Source of the DNA: Pasteurellaceae bacterium
Lineage (GTDB): Bacteria; Pseudomonadota; Gammaproteobacteria; Enterobacterales; Pasteurellaceae
Assembly (NCBI GenBank): GCA_900756155.1
Contig: CAAEJV010000004.1
Span: 62,001-126,000 of the forward strand
DNA: 64,000 bases
Direction: 5' to 3'
The notes beneath the pieces are model-generated. The model saw nothing but the letters and a program-made list of their open reading frames with translations, was not told the DNA's origin and ran no database searches. Position 1 is the first letter of the stretch. Every line of letters begins with the position of its first letter. Shown one piece after another: positions 51,623 through 60,051 of this stretch. Made by a program: the position numbers and the translations under genes.

Positions 51623-52651
51623 ATGAATACAATCGTTGAACAAACTGAAACAACTGAAATCTCCTTTGGGGATAAACTTCGCCAAACACGCGAAGCATTA
51701 AATCTTTCTTTGGAAGATGTGGCAAAGGCCATTTCTTTACGTCCAAGCATTTTGGCAAAATTAGAAAATAATGAATTTGTTCAAAAAAATGTACCTTCAA
51801 CCTTTTTGAGAGGTTACGTACGTAGTTATGCGAAATTTTTACGTATTCCTGATACTGAATGGGCTCATTTAACTTTTGGTGAAGCACATAAAAATGATTT
51901 AAGTAAAAATACACGTGCGACTCGTTCAGTTAACCAATATTCTTCTCACAGCCGTTGGGTAGGCACGCTCACAACAATTATTTTACTCGCTGCTGTTGGA
52001 ATGACTGGCTTATGGTGGTGGCAAAATTATCAAAAATCAAACGAAGAACGTGATAATTTAGTGCAAACCTACGTTGAAAAAGAAAAAACAGCAGAGCTAC
52101 CGGCTACTCATTCGAATGAAATTCCAGTAACAGTAAATAGTCAGCCTGCGGTGTCAAGCAATGAAACTACGTCTGTAGCGGAAAAAACAAATAATGCTGC
52201 TGAACCCGCTGTTTCAACGACTCAAGAAAATCAAGCTCAAACAGGAAACACAGAAGTTTCAACCTCAGCAACTTCAGCACCTACCGTTGAACAAGCGCAA
52301 GCACCTGTTGTGGAACAAACGTTACCTAACACAGAACCAACAACAGAGAAAACCGTGCCAGATACACAAAGTGCGGTTGAAAACCCCGCTATTTCTGAAG
52401 CACCAACTACAGCGAAAGGCGATCTCGTTATTGAGATCATGAAAAATTCAAGCTGGATTAGTGTGAAAGACAAAAACCGTAAAGTATTAGCGCAAAAAGA
52501 ATATAAACAAGGTGAAACCTTAACCTTTAATGGTGATGAATATGCCTTGATTATCGGTGCGCCAGGTAACGTTCGCATTACTTATAAAGGCGAAGCGTAT
52601 CCGCTTACAGTTGATGGCCGTGTGGCTAAATTTAAATTACCAAAACCTTAA
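51623..52651 (+). CDS. rodZ: RodZ, cell-shape protein
   Basis: A 342-residue bitopic membrane protein linking MreB to the wall machinery. An N-terminal Xre-type helix-turn-helix (GDKLRQTREALNLSLEDVAK) is followed by a membrane helix at about residues 112-133, a long Thr/Pro/Gln-rich periplasmic stretch and a C-terminal RodZ beta domain (about 255-340). The ATG at 51623 is preferred to the in-frame TTG at 51551, although no clear ribosome binding site precedes it. An uptake signal lies in the flexible stretch (52369). Confidence 0.9.
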   Translation: MNTIVEQTETTEISFGDKLRQTREALNLSLEDVAKAISLRPSILAKLENNEFVQKNVPSTFLRGYVRSYAKFLRIPDTEWAHLTFGEAHKNDLSKNTRATRSVNQYSSHSRWVGTLTTIILLAAVGMTGLWWWQNYQKSNEERDNLVQTYVEKEKTAELPATHSNEIPVTVNSQPAVSSNETTSVAEKTNNAAEPAVSTTQENQAQTGNTEVSTSATSAPTVEQAQAPVVEQTLPNTEPTTEKTVPDTQSAVENPAISEAPTTAKGDLVIEIMKNSSWISVKDKNRKVLAQKEYKQGETLTFNGDEYALIIGAPGNVRITYKGEAYPLTVDGRVAKFKLPKP

Positions 52652-52669
52652 CGAATAATTTACGAAAGA

Positions 52670-53776
52670 ATGTCAGCAGTAAAACCTACTATCAAACGTC
52701 GTGAATCGACAAAAATTTATGTGGGCAATGTACCAATCGGTGGTGATGCACCGATTGCCGTACAATCCATGACAAATACTCGCACAACTGATGTTGAAGC
52801 GACCGTTGCACAGATTAAATCTTTGGAGCGTGTCGGTGCAGATATTGTGCGTGTTTCTGTTCCCACCATGGATGCCGCCGAAGCGTTTAAAATCATTAAA
52901 CAGCAAGTGAATGTGCCATTAGTGGCAGATATTCATTTTGACTATCGCATTGCGTTAAAAGTCGCTGAATATGGGGTGGATTGTTTGCGTATTAATCCGG
53001 GCAATATTGGTCGTGAAGATCGTATTCGAGCCGTAGTAGATTGCGCGCGTGATAAAAATATCCCTATCCGTATCGGTGTCAATGCTGGCTCATTAGAAAA
53101 AGATATTCAAGAGAAATTTGGTGAACCAACACCAGAAGCCTTGTTAGAATCAGCATTACGCCATGTTGAGATTTTAGATCGTTTAAACTTCGATCAATTT
53201 AAAGTGAGCGTAAAAGCATCTGATGTCTTCCTTGCGGTGGAATCTTACCGTTTACTTGCTAAAGCCATTAAACAACCATTGCATTTAGGTATTACGGAGG
53301 CGGGCGGCGCACGTGCAGGTGCGGTGAAATCTGCAATTGGTTTAGGTATGCTGTTGGCGGAAGGTATTGGTGATACCTTGCGTGTCTCTTTAGCCGCTGA
53401 TCCTGTAGAAGAAATCAAAGTTGGTTTTGATATTTTGAAATCATTACGTATTCGTTCTCGCGGGATAAACTTTATTGCTTGCCCAACTTGCTCTCGTCAA
53501 GAGTTTGATGTGATCGGCACGGTGAATGCACTGGAACAACGTTTAGAAGATATTATCACCCCAATGGATGTGTCTATTATTGGTTGTGTGGTAAATGGCC
53601 CAGGTGAAGCATTAGTGTCTGACCTTGGCGTGACCGGCGGTAATAAGAAAAGTGGCTATTATTTAGATGGCGAGCGTCAAAAAGAACGTTTTGATAACGA
53701 CGCGATTATTGACCAATTAGAAGCAAAAATTCGTGCCAAAGTTGCACAACAAGATCCAAAAAATCGAATTATTTAA
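52670..53776 (+). CDS. ispG: IspG (GcpE), HMBPP synthase of the MEP isoprenoid pathway
   Basis: A 368-residue iron-sulfur enzyme converting MEcPP to HMBPP. The cluster cysteines are in ACPTCSRQEFDVIG and GCVVNGPGEA. The N-terminal TIM barrel begins VGNVPIGGDAPIAVQSMTNT. It needs reduced flavodoxin or ferredoxin. It lies 18 bases after rodZ and 9 bases before hisS. Confidence 0.96.
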   Translation: MSAVKPTIKRRESTKIYVGNVPIGGDAPIAVQSMTNTRTTDVEATVAQIKSLERVGADIVRVSVPTMDAAEAFKIIKQQVNVPLVADIHFDYRIALKVAEYGVDCLRINPGNIGREDRIRAVVDCARDKNIPIRIGVNAGSLEKDIQEKFGEPTPEALLESALRHVEILDRLNFDQFKVSVKASDVFLAVESYRLLAKAIKQPLHLGITEAGGARAGAVKSAIGLGMLLAEGIGDTLRVSLAADPVEEIKVGFDILKSLRIRSRGINFIACPTCSRQEFDVIGTVNALEQRLEDIITPMDVSIIGCVVNGPGEALVSDLGVTGGNKKSGYYLDGERQKERFDNDAIIDQLEAKIRAKVAQQDPKNRII

Positions 53777-53785
53777 GGAAAACTC

Positions 53786-55057
53786 GTGGCAAAAAATATT
53801 CAAGCAATTCGTGGGATGAATGACTGTTCCCCAACTGAATCTCCACTTTGGCAATGGATTGAAGGGCAGGTTCGCCAAATTTTAAGCAGCTACGGCTATT
53901 CAGAAGTACGTATGCCAATCGTGGAAAGCACACCATTATTTGCTCGTGCAATCGGTGAAGTAACCGATGTTGTCTCAAAAGAAATGTACACATTCTGGGA
54001 TAATGATGAGCAATTAACACTTCGTCCTGAAGGTACAGCTGGATGTGTGCGTGCTGCGATTGAGCACGGTTGGATTTATAACAATGAACAACGTTTATGG
54101 TATATGGGACCGATGTTCCGTCATGAGCGTCCACAAAAAGGTCGTTACCGTCAATTCCATCAAGCAGGTGTGGAAGTATTTGGTATTTCAACCCCTGAAA
54201 TTGATGCTGAGTTAATTATTTTAACGGCATGTTTGTGGAAAGCCTTAGGTATTGATCAACATGTTTCTCTTCAATTAAATTCGATTGGTTCATTAGAAGC
54301 ACGTGCAAACTATCGTTCTGCATTAGTGGCTTTCTTAGAAAATCACCAAGATTTAATGAGCGAAGAAGAGAAAGAACGTCTTGTAAAAAATCCATTACGT
54401 ATTTTGGATACTAAAAATCAAGCATTACAAGATGTATTGGACGGCGCACCAAAATTATTGGATTATTTAGATGATGAAAGTCGCGAGCATTTTGCACAGT
54501 TATGTGGTTTATTAGATGCGGTTGGCATTCAATATGAAATTAATCCAAAATTGGTTCGTGGCTTAGACTATTATAATAAAACCGTATTTGAATGGGTGAC
54601 ATCAGCATTAGGTGCACAAGGCACCGTATGTGGTGGTGGACGTTATGACGGCTTAGTGGAACAACTTGGTGGCCACGCAACAAGTGGCGTCGGTTTTGCA
54701 ATGGGCTTAGAGCGTTTAGTGCTACTCGTTCAAGAAGTGAATAAATCGATTCCGGTAAAAAGTGCGGTAGATATTTACATTGTTTATCAAGGTGAAGGCA
54801 CAACATTAGCTGCATTCCAACTCGCTGAAAAACTTCGCTCAGAATTACCGCACTTAAGCACCATGTTGCATTGCAGCGGCGGTAACTTTAAAAAACAATT
54901 TAGACGCGCTGATAAATCAGGTGCAACCCTTGCCCTTGTGCTCGGTGAAAGCGAAGTGCAAAATAATCAAGTGGTGGTAAAACACTTACTTGGCGAAGCT
55001 GAGCAACAAACCATTGATGTGGCCAATTTAATTGAACACGTGAAAGCTCAATTTTAA
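53786..55057 (+). CDS. hisS: HisS, histidyl-tRNA synthetase
   Basis: A 423-residue class II synthetase starting at GTG 53786, with AAGGAAAA upstream. Class II motif 2 (FRHERPQKGRYRQFHQ), the histidine A motif LVRGLDYYNKTVFEW and motif 3 (GVGFAMGLERL) are visible; the C-terminal domain binds the anticodon. Uptake signals at 54760 and 54847. Confidence 0.96.
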   Translation: MAKNIQAIRGMNDCSPTESPLWQWIEGQVRQILSSYGYSEVRMPIVESTPLFARAIGEVTDVVSKEMYTFWDNDEQLTLRPEGTAGCVRAAIEHGWIYNNEQRLWYMGPMFRHERPQKGRYRQFHQAGVEVFGISTPEIDAELIILTACLWKALGIDQHVSLQLNSIGSLEARANYRSALVAFLENHQDLMSEEEKERLVKNPLRILDTKNQALQDVLDGAPKLLDYLDDESREHFAQLCGLLDAVGIQYEINPKLVRGLDYYNKTVFEWVTSALGAQGTVCGGGRYDGLVEQLGGHATSGVGFAMGLERLVLLVQEVNKSIPVKSAVDIYIVYQGEGTTLAAFQLAEKLRSELPHLSTMLHCSGGNFKKQFRRADKSGATLALVLGESEVQNNQVVVKHLLGEAEQQTIDVANLIEHVKAQF

Positions 55058-55075
55058 TTTTAGAAGGATAGGAAA

Positions 55076-55690
55076 ATGGCATATACCATTGAAGAAGAAC
55101 AAGAACTGAATCAGTTAAAAGAGTGGTGGAAAGACAATGGCAAAGCCATTATTGCCGCTTTTATTCTTGGCGTAGGCGGGATGTTGGGCTGGCGTTATTG
55201 GCAGTCTTATCAGGCTAATCAAATCATGCAAGCGTCTGCTGAATATGATGCGTTAGTTTATGCCACAAATAAAGATGCCGCGGCACAACAAGCTAAAGTG
55301 GCTGAATTTGTGAAAGCGCATGATAAAACCAGCTATGCAGTATTTAGTTTATTAGATGAAGCAAAAGGTTTTGTAGCAAAACAAGATTACGCCTCTGCTG
55401 AAAACAGCTTAAAACAAGCGATTGCTCAATCACAAGATGATATCTTAACGTCTCTTGCTGCGCTTCGTTTGTCTGCTGTGCAATTCCAACAAGGTCAATT
55501 TGATGCCGCATTAGCAAGTCTAAATCAAGTGAAAAACCAAGGCTTTAGTGCGCGTAAAGATCTTTTAGCGGGTGATATTCAAGTCGCAAAAGGCGATGTG
55601 AATGGTGCTAAAGCAAGTTTTGAAAATGCACAGAAAAACGGTAACCCGTTAGAAAAACAAATGGCGCAGATGAAATTAAATAATCTGTAA
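55076..55690 (+). CDS. yfgM: YfgM, membrane-anchored TPR-like chaperone
   Basis: A 204-residue protein with a short cytoplasmic N terminus (EEEQELNQLKEWWKDNG), one membrane helix at about residues 24-41 and a periplasmic TPR-like domain. In E. coli it works with PpiD at the translocon; PpiD is encoded 15 kb away here. The E. coli neighbour bamB is not next; a terminator and an unrelated methyltransferase gene follow. Confidence 0.88.
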   Translation: MAYTIEEEQELNQLKEWWKDNGKAIIAAFILGVGGMLGWRYWQSYQANQIMQASAEYDALVYATNKDAAAQQAKVAEFVKAHDKTSYAVFSLLDEAKGFVAKQDYASAENSLKQAIAQSQDDILTSLAALRLSAVQFQQGQFDAALASLNQVKNQGFSARKDLLAGDIQVAKGDVNGAKASFENAQKNGNPLEKQMAQMKLNNL

Positions 55691-55700
55691 TATTTTAATT

Positions 55701-55724
55701 AGCCCGAATTGCTCGGGCTTTTTT
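55701..55724 (+). terminator. Terminator of the rlmN-yfgM series
   Basis: 7-bp GC-rich stem AGCCCGA / TCGGGCT with a 5-base loop and a T tract, 10 bases after the yfgM stop. Confidence 0.85.
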
Positions 55725-55741
55725 ATTGGATTTTTGATCTG

Positions 55742-56185
55742 ATGATTCAGAAACCTATTGTGCCGCCACCCGTCATTTTTATTGGCAGTGCACTTATCAT
55801 GGCATATTTGCCTAATCCTTATCCCTTCAAAATCAATGCATTAGCAGTTTATTTGATTGTGTCGGTTTCTTCTGTCATCGCTTTTTTCAGCCTTTGGCAA
55901 TTTTATAAAAGTAAAGCGAATATCAATCCAATTCACTTAGAAAAAAGCAACGTGTTTGTGGCAGATGGTATTTATCGTTTTAGCCGTAACCCAATGTATT
56001 TAAGTTTAGCGGGCTTGCTAGTGGCATGGGCAGTTTATTTGCAAAGTGCGGTCAGTTTTCTAGGTGTTTTTCTTTTTGTTTATCTCATCACACAATGGCA
56101 AATTAAACCTGAAGAATACTGGCTTGAGAAGAAGTTTGGTGAGTCTTATTTAGCTTACAAGAAAAAAGTGAGACGCTGGATTTAA
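55742..56185 (+). CDS. Isoprenylcysteine methyltransferase-like (ICMT/PEMT) membrane protein
   Basis: A 147-residue membrane protein with about four helices and the C-terminal signature DGIYRFSRNPMYLSLAG plus PEEYWLEKKFGESYLAYKKK, which marks the ICMT/phospholipid methyltransferase-like family using SAM at the membrane. The bacterial substrate is unknown. The ATG at 55742 is chosen because the upstream frame runs into the yfgM terminator; the ribosome binding site is poor. Convergent with sodA. Uptake signal at 56044. Confidence 0.75.
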   Translation: MIQKPIVPPPVIFIGSALIMAYLPNPYPFKINALAVYLIVSVSSVIAFFSLWQFYKSKANINPIHLEKSNVFVADGIYRFSRNPMYLSLAGLLVAWAVYLQSAVSFLGVFLFVYLITQWQIKPEEYWLEKKFGESYLAYKKKVRRWI

Positions 56186-56192
56186 CCAATAA

Positions 56193-56220
56193 AAAAATCG
56201 CCTAAAAATAGGCGATTTTT
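56193..56220. terminator. Bidirectional terminator between the ICMT-like gene and sodA
   Basis: 12-bp stem AAAAATCGCCTA / TAGGCGATTTTT with an AAAA loop; A and T runs allow use on both strands. Confidence 0.88.
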
Positions 56221-56238
56221 TATATATTTGGAAAAGGA

Positions 56239-56886
56239 TTATTTAGCTGCACATCCGCAATCTGCTAATTTTTTAGCAAAACGCTCTGCAACGAAATCCC
56301 AGTTTACTACGTTCCAGAATTCTTTGATGTAGTCTGGACGACGGTTTTGGAATTTCAAGTAGTAAGCGTGTTCCCAAACATCTAAACCTAAAAGTGGGAA
56401 ACCTTCACAACCTGCGATTTCTTTACCCATTAATGGAGAATCTTGGTTTGCGGTAGAGACAACAGATAATTTGCCTTGGTTGATCACTAACCATGCCCAA
56501 CCAGAACCGAAACGAGTCGCCGCAGCTTTTTCAAATTCAGCTTTGAAGTTTTCTACAGAACCGAAATCACGTTCGATAGCTGCTTTTAAATCACCTTGTA
56601 AAGTGGTGCCTTTTTTCAATGATTTCCAGAATAAGCTGTGGTTTGCGTGACCGCCTGCGTTGTTACGTAATGCGGTACGTTTTTCAGCAGGGATTTTGTC
56701 TAATTGGCTGATTAATTGACCTGCACACATTTCAGAAAATTCAGCAGGTAAAGTTTCTAACACTGCATTTGCATTATTTACATATGCTTGATGGTGTTTA
56801 GAGTGGTGAATTTCCATTGTTTGTGCATCAAAATGTGGTTCTAACGCATCATAAGCGTAGCCTAATTCAGGTAGAGTATAAGACAT
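56239..56886 (-). CDS. sodA: SodA, manganese superoxide dismutase
   Basis: A 215-residue Fe/Mn-type dismutase. Metal ligands are the His of MEIHHSKHHQAYV, the His of GGHANHSLFW and the Asp and His of LDVWEHAYYLKF. Preference for Mn over Fe rests on closest resemblance to SodA and on the FNR-type box in its promoter. The C terminus is Cys-containing (DCGCAAK), unusual for this enzyme. Monocistronic, divergent from ccmA. Confidence 0.93.
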   Translation of the reverse strand: MSYTLPELGYAYDALEPHFDAQTMEIHHSKHHQAYVNNANAVLETLPAEFSEMCAGQLISQLDKIPAEKRTALRNNAGGHANHSLFWKSLKKGTTLQGDLKAAIERDFGSVENFKAEFEKAAATRFGSGWAWLVINQGKLSVVSTANQDSPLMGKEIAGCEGFPLLGLDVWEHAYYLKFQNRRPDYIKEFWNVVNWDFVAERFAKKLADCGCAAK

Positions 56887-56953
56887 AATATGTTCCTTTT
56901 TTAAATGAAGTTAAGGTAATGTTTTTGATAAAACAACATCAAAAAGTAACTAA

Positions 56954-56982
56954 ATAGTAGCAGAAAATTTGATTTAGATCAG
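56954..56982 (-). promoter_or_regulatory. sodA promoter with overlapping FNR-type box
   Basis: -10 TACTAT (56954-56959 on the minus strand); TTGAT-N4-ATCAG at 56969-56982 (9 of 10 positions of the FNR consensus) covers the -35 region, which suits repression in the absence of oxygen. The rest of the gap to ccmA (56983-57169) is AT-rich, with TAGAAT at 57121-57126 as a possible ccm -10. Confidence 0.55.
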
Positions 56983-57169
56983 TAAATCTTTTAATTATTT
57001 GATTATCTGATGAAAAAGCTAGGAAAATTTAGTTTGTTTTAAATCAATAAATACACCGATCTACGCCTAAATAGTTATGTCTTTTAGTCCTTAAAATCTC
57101 GTCAAAATTTCCCCTTGTGGTAGAATACCCGCTGATTTTTCACAAGATTTTATTTTTAAGGCTGAGACT

Positions 57170-57811
57170 ATGTTTCCTGCTCATCAACTTCAATTAGAAC
57201 AATTGGCGTGCCAACGTGGCGATCGCGTGTTGTTCACTGATCTTTCACTGCAATTTCAAAGTGGTGATTTCGTGCAAATTGAAGGACACAATGGTATCGG
57301 TAAAACAAGTTTATTGCGGATTTTAGCCGGCCTTGCACAACCAGTAGAAGGTAAAGTGCAGTGGAATTCAGAAGAGATTACAAAACAACGCGAAGAATAC
57401 CATCATCAGCTACTTTATCTCGGCCATCATTCTGGAGTGAAACCTGAATTAACGGCATGGGAAAATTTAAAATTTTATCAGCAGATTAGTCAAAGCCAGC
57501 AAGGCACCGATATTTTATGGGATGTCTTGGAAACAGTAGGTTTACTTGGACGTGAAGATTTGCCGGCAGCCCAACTTTCAGCGGGTCAGCAAAAGCGCAT
57601 TGCCTTGGCGAGATTATGGATCTCGGAAGCACCACTTTGGATTTTGGATGAACCTTTTACAGCAATAGACAAAAAAGGGGTTGAAGTTTTGACCGCACTT
57701 TTTGAAAATCATGCTAAAAAAGGTGGAATGGTGATTTTAACGAGCCATCAGGAAGTACCAAGTAGCCTATTGAAGAAAATCAATCTTGCTGATTATAAAT
57801 ATAACCCTTAG
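57170..57811 (+). CDS. ccmA: CcmA, ATPase of the haem exporter-like CcmAB complex
   Basis: A 213-residue ABC ATPase with Walker A GHNGIGKTSLLRILAG, signature LSAGQQKRIALARL and Walker B LWILDEPF. Its ATP hydrolysis releases holo-CcmE from CcmC. First gene of ccmABCDEFGHI, the system I cytochrome c maturation operon. An uptake signal lies at 57692. Confidence 0.94.
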   Translation: MFPAHQLQLEQLACQRGDRVLFTDLSLQFQSGDFVQIEGHNGIGKTSLLRILAGLAQPVEGKVQWNSEEITKQREEYHHQLLYLGHHSGVKPELTAWENLKFYQQISQSQQGTDILWDVLETVGLLGREDLPAAQLSAGQQKRIALARLWISEAPLWILDEPFTAIDKKGVEVLTALFENHAKKGGMVILTSHQEVPSSLLKKINLADYKYNP

Positions 57812-57817
57812 ATTTTT

Positions 57818-58483
57818 ATGATATTTTTACAGATTATAAAGCGAGAGCTGAAGATTGCTACCCGTAAGCAAGCGGAAATTTTAAATCCGCTTTGGTTCTT
57901 TTTGATCGTCATCACGCTATTTCCATTAGTTATTGGGCCGGATCCTAAGTTACTTTCTCGCATCGCACCTGGAGTTGCTTGGGTGGCAGCATTGCTTTCT
58001 GCGTTGCTGTCTTTTGAACGCTTATTCCGAGATGACTTTATTGATGGCTCTTTAGAGCAATTGATGCTTACGGCTCAACCTTTAGCGCTAACGGCACTTG
58101 CAAAAGTCGTTGCACACTGGTTATTAACGGGTTTGCCGTTGATTCTACTTTCTCCTATTGCCGCTTTATTGCTCTTATTAGAAGTGAATATTTGGTGGGC
58201 ATTGGTGCTTACACTCTTAGTGGGCACGCCGATTTTAAGCTGCATTGGTGCAATTGGTGTGGCATTAACGGTGGGATTGCGTAAAGGTGGCGTATTGCTG
58301 AGTTTACTTGTGGTACCATTATTCATTCCGGTTTTAATTTTTGCTTCAGCAATTTTAGATGCCGCAGCATTAAATCTCCCTTATGGTGGACAGCTTGCTA
58401 TTTTAGGTGCAATTTTGGCTGGCGCGATAACCTTATCGCCTTTTGCGATTGCCGCTGCACTACGAATTAGTTTAGATAATTAA
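57818..58483 (+). CDS. ccmB: CcmB, membrane subunit of CcmAB
   Basis: A 221-residue protein with six predicted membrane helices and the FERLFRDDFIDGSLEQLMLT loop that contacts CcmA. It lies 6 bases after ccmA. The gap to ccmC (67 bases) holds an uptake signal (58499) but no terminator. Confidence 0.93.
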   Translation: MIFLQIIKRELKIATRKQAEILNPLWFFLIVITLFPLVIGPDPKLLSRIAPGVAWVAALLSALLSFERLFRDDFIDGSLEQLMLTAQPLALTALAKVVAHWLLTGLPLILLSPIAALLLLLEVNIWWALVLTLLVGTPILSCIGAIGVALTVGLRKGGVLLSLLVVPLFIPVLIFASAILDAAALNLPYGGQLAILGAILAGAITLSPFAIAAALRISLDN

Positions 58484-58550
58484 TCATCATGACGGTGAAA
58501 GTGCGGTCAGATTTTTAACTGTTTTTTATTTTTTGAATTAAGGATCTTTT

Positions 58551-59291
58551 ATGTGGAAGTGGTTACATCCTTACGCAAAACATGAAACCCAATATCATTT
58601 ATGTGGCAAATTAAGTCCATTTTTTGGTGTGATTGCGGTTTTATTATTGGCTGTTGGAATCGTTTGGGGTTTAGCTTATGCTCCGGCAGATTATCAGCAA
58701 GGCAATAGTTTCCGAATTATGTATGTCCATGTGCCGGCAGCGATTTGGTCAATGGGTGTGTATGGTTCTATGGCTGTGGCTGCCATTATTGCGTTAGTTT
58801 GGCAAATTAAAGCCGCTAATCTTTCAATGATAGCCATGGCACCGATCGGTGCAATGTTTACCTTTATTGCCTTGGTAACAGGTGCAATTTGGGGCAAACC
58901 AATGTGGGGAACCTGGTGGGTGTGGGATGCGCGTTTAACCGCAGAACTCATTCTTTTCTTCTTATATATCGGTGTATTAGCGCTTTATTCTGCATTTTCT
59001 GATCGTGCCGTGGGCGCAAAATCAGCGGGTATCTTGTGTATTGTTGGTGTGGTGAATTTACCAATCATTCACTTCTCAGTCGAGTGGTGGAATACCTTAC
59101 ACCAAGGGGCAAGTATCACGAAGTTTGAAAAACCTTCAATTGCAACGCCAATGTTAATTCCACTGATTTTATGTATTTTTGGATTTTTATTTTTATCCAT
59201 TTGGTTTACGCTTGTGCGTTACCGCGTTGAATTGCTAAAAGAAGACAGTAAACGTCCATGGGTAAAAGAGTTAGCAAGTAAGCTGAAATAG
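58551..59291 (+). CDS. ccmC: CcmC, haem delivery to CcmE
   Basis: A 246-residue six-helix membrane protein with the WWD motif WGTWWVWDARLTAELILFF and flanking conserved histidines (YVHVPAAIWSM, IIHFSVEWWNTLHQG). It loads haem onto CcmE. Confidence 0.94.
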   Translation: MWKWLHPYAKHETQYHLCGKLSPFFGVIAVLLLAVGIVWGLAYAPADYQQGNSFRIMYVHVPAAIWSMGVYGSMAVAAIIALVWQIKAANLSMIAMAPIGAMFTFIALVTGAIWGKPMWGTWWVWDARLTAELILFFLYIGVLALYSAFSDRAVGAKSAGILCIVGVVNLPIIHFSVEWWNTLHQGASITKFEKPSIATPMLIPLILCIFGFLFLSIWFTLVRYRVELLKEDSKRPWVKELASKLK

Positions 59292-59320
59292 TTTTTTATT
59301 TTTATTTTAGGGAGCGGAAA

Positions 59321-59524
59321 ATGTTTTTCCAAAGTTGGAGTGATTTTATCAATATGGGAGGCTATGGTTTTTATGTGTGGCTTTCCTATGGCATTAGCCT
59401 TGTGGCAATGATCATTTTGGCGATACAAAGCGTCAAGGGGCGTAAGACAGTATTAAAAGAAGTGTTACGCGAGCAACAACGTGAAGCCCGTTTAAACCAA
59501 GCAAATAAAGGAAATACGCTATGA
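59321..59524 (+). CDS. ccmD: CcmD, small membrane adaptor
   Basis: A 67-residue single-helix protein (GGYGFYVWLSYGISLVAMI) with a basic cytoplasmic tail. It helps release holo-CcmE. It overlaps ccmE by 4 bases. Confidence 0.9.
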   Translation: MFFQSWSDFINMGGYGFYVWLSYGISLVAMIILAIQSVKGRKTVLKEVLREQQREARLNQANKGNTL

Positions 59525-60051
59525 ATCCAAGACGTAAATCAAGACTTTCGATCATCATCTTTGTGATTTTAGGTATTTCGATTGCAACAGGTTTGGTGCT
59601 TTATGCGCTTCGCCAAAATATTGATTTATTTTATACCCCTTCGGAAGTTGTAGAAGGGAAAGACGGAAATCCTGATCAAAAACCTGAAGTTGGGCAACGT
59701 ATTCGTGTTGGTGGTATGGTGGTTGAAGGCTCTGTTAGTCGAGACCCGAAAAGTCTCAAAGTTCGCTTTGATGTGAATGATATTGGTCCATCAATTACAG
59801 TTGAATACGAAGGTATTCTGCCGGATCTTTTCCGTGAGGGACAGGGTATTGTTGCGCAAGGTGTGTTAAAAGAACCAACCTTATTAGAAGCAACAGAAGT
59901 GCTTGCTAAACATGATGAAAATTATGTGCCGCCAGAATTAGGTGAGAAGATGCAGAAAATGCATAAACCAATGGGGGCAGAACTAAAAGGTGAGAGTGAA
60001 GCCGATCGTCGTTATAAAGAAACCCAGCAAAAATCGCAAGAAGGTCGCTAA
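59521..60051 (+). CDS. ccmE: CcmE, haem chaperone
   Basis: A 176-residue membrane-anchored OB-fold protein. The haem-binding sequence LAKHDENYVPPE contains the covalently bound His and the conserved Tyr. N-terminal anchor at about residues 8-27. Its stop overlaps ccmF by one base. Confidence 0.95.
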   Translation: MNPRRKSRLSIIIFVILGISIATGLVLYALRQNIDLFYTPSEVVEGKDGNPDQKPEVGQRIRVGGMVVEGSVSRDPKSLKVRFDVNDIGPSITVEYEGILPDLFREGQGIVAQGVLKEPTLLEATEVLAKHDENYVPPELGEKMQKMHKPMGAELKGESEADRRYKETQQKSQEGR

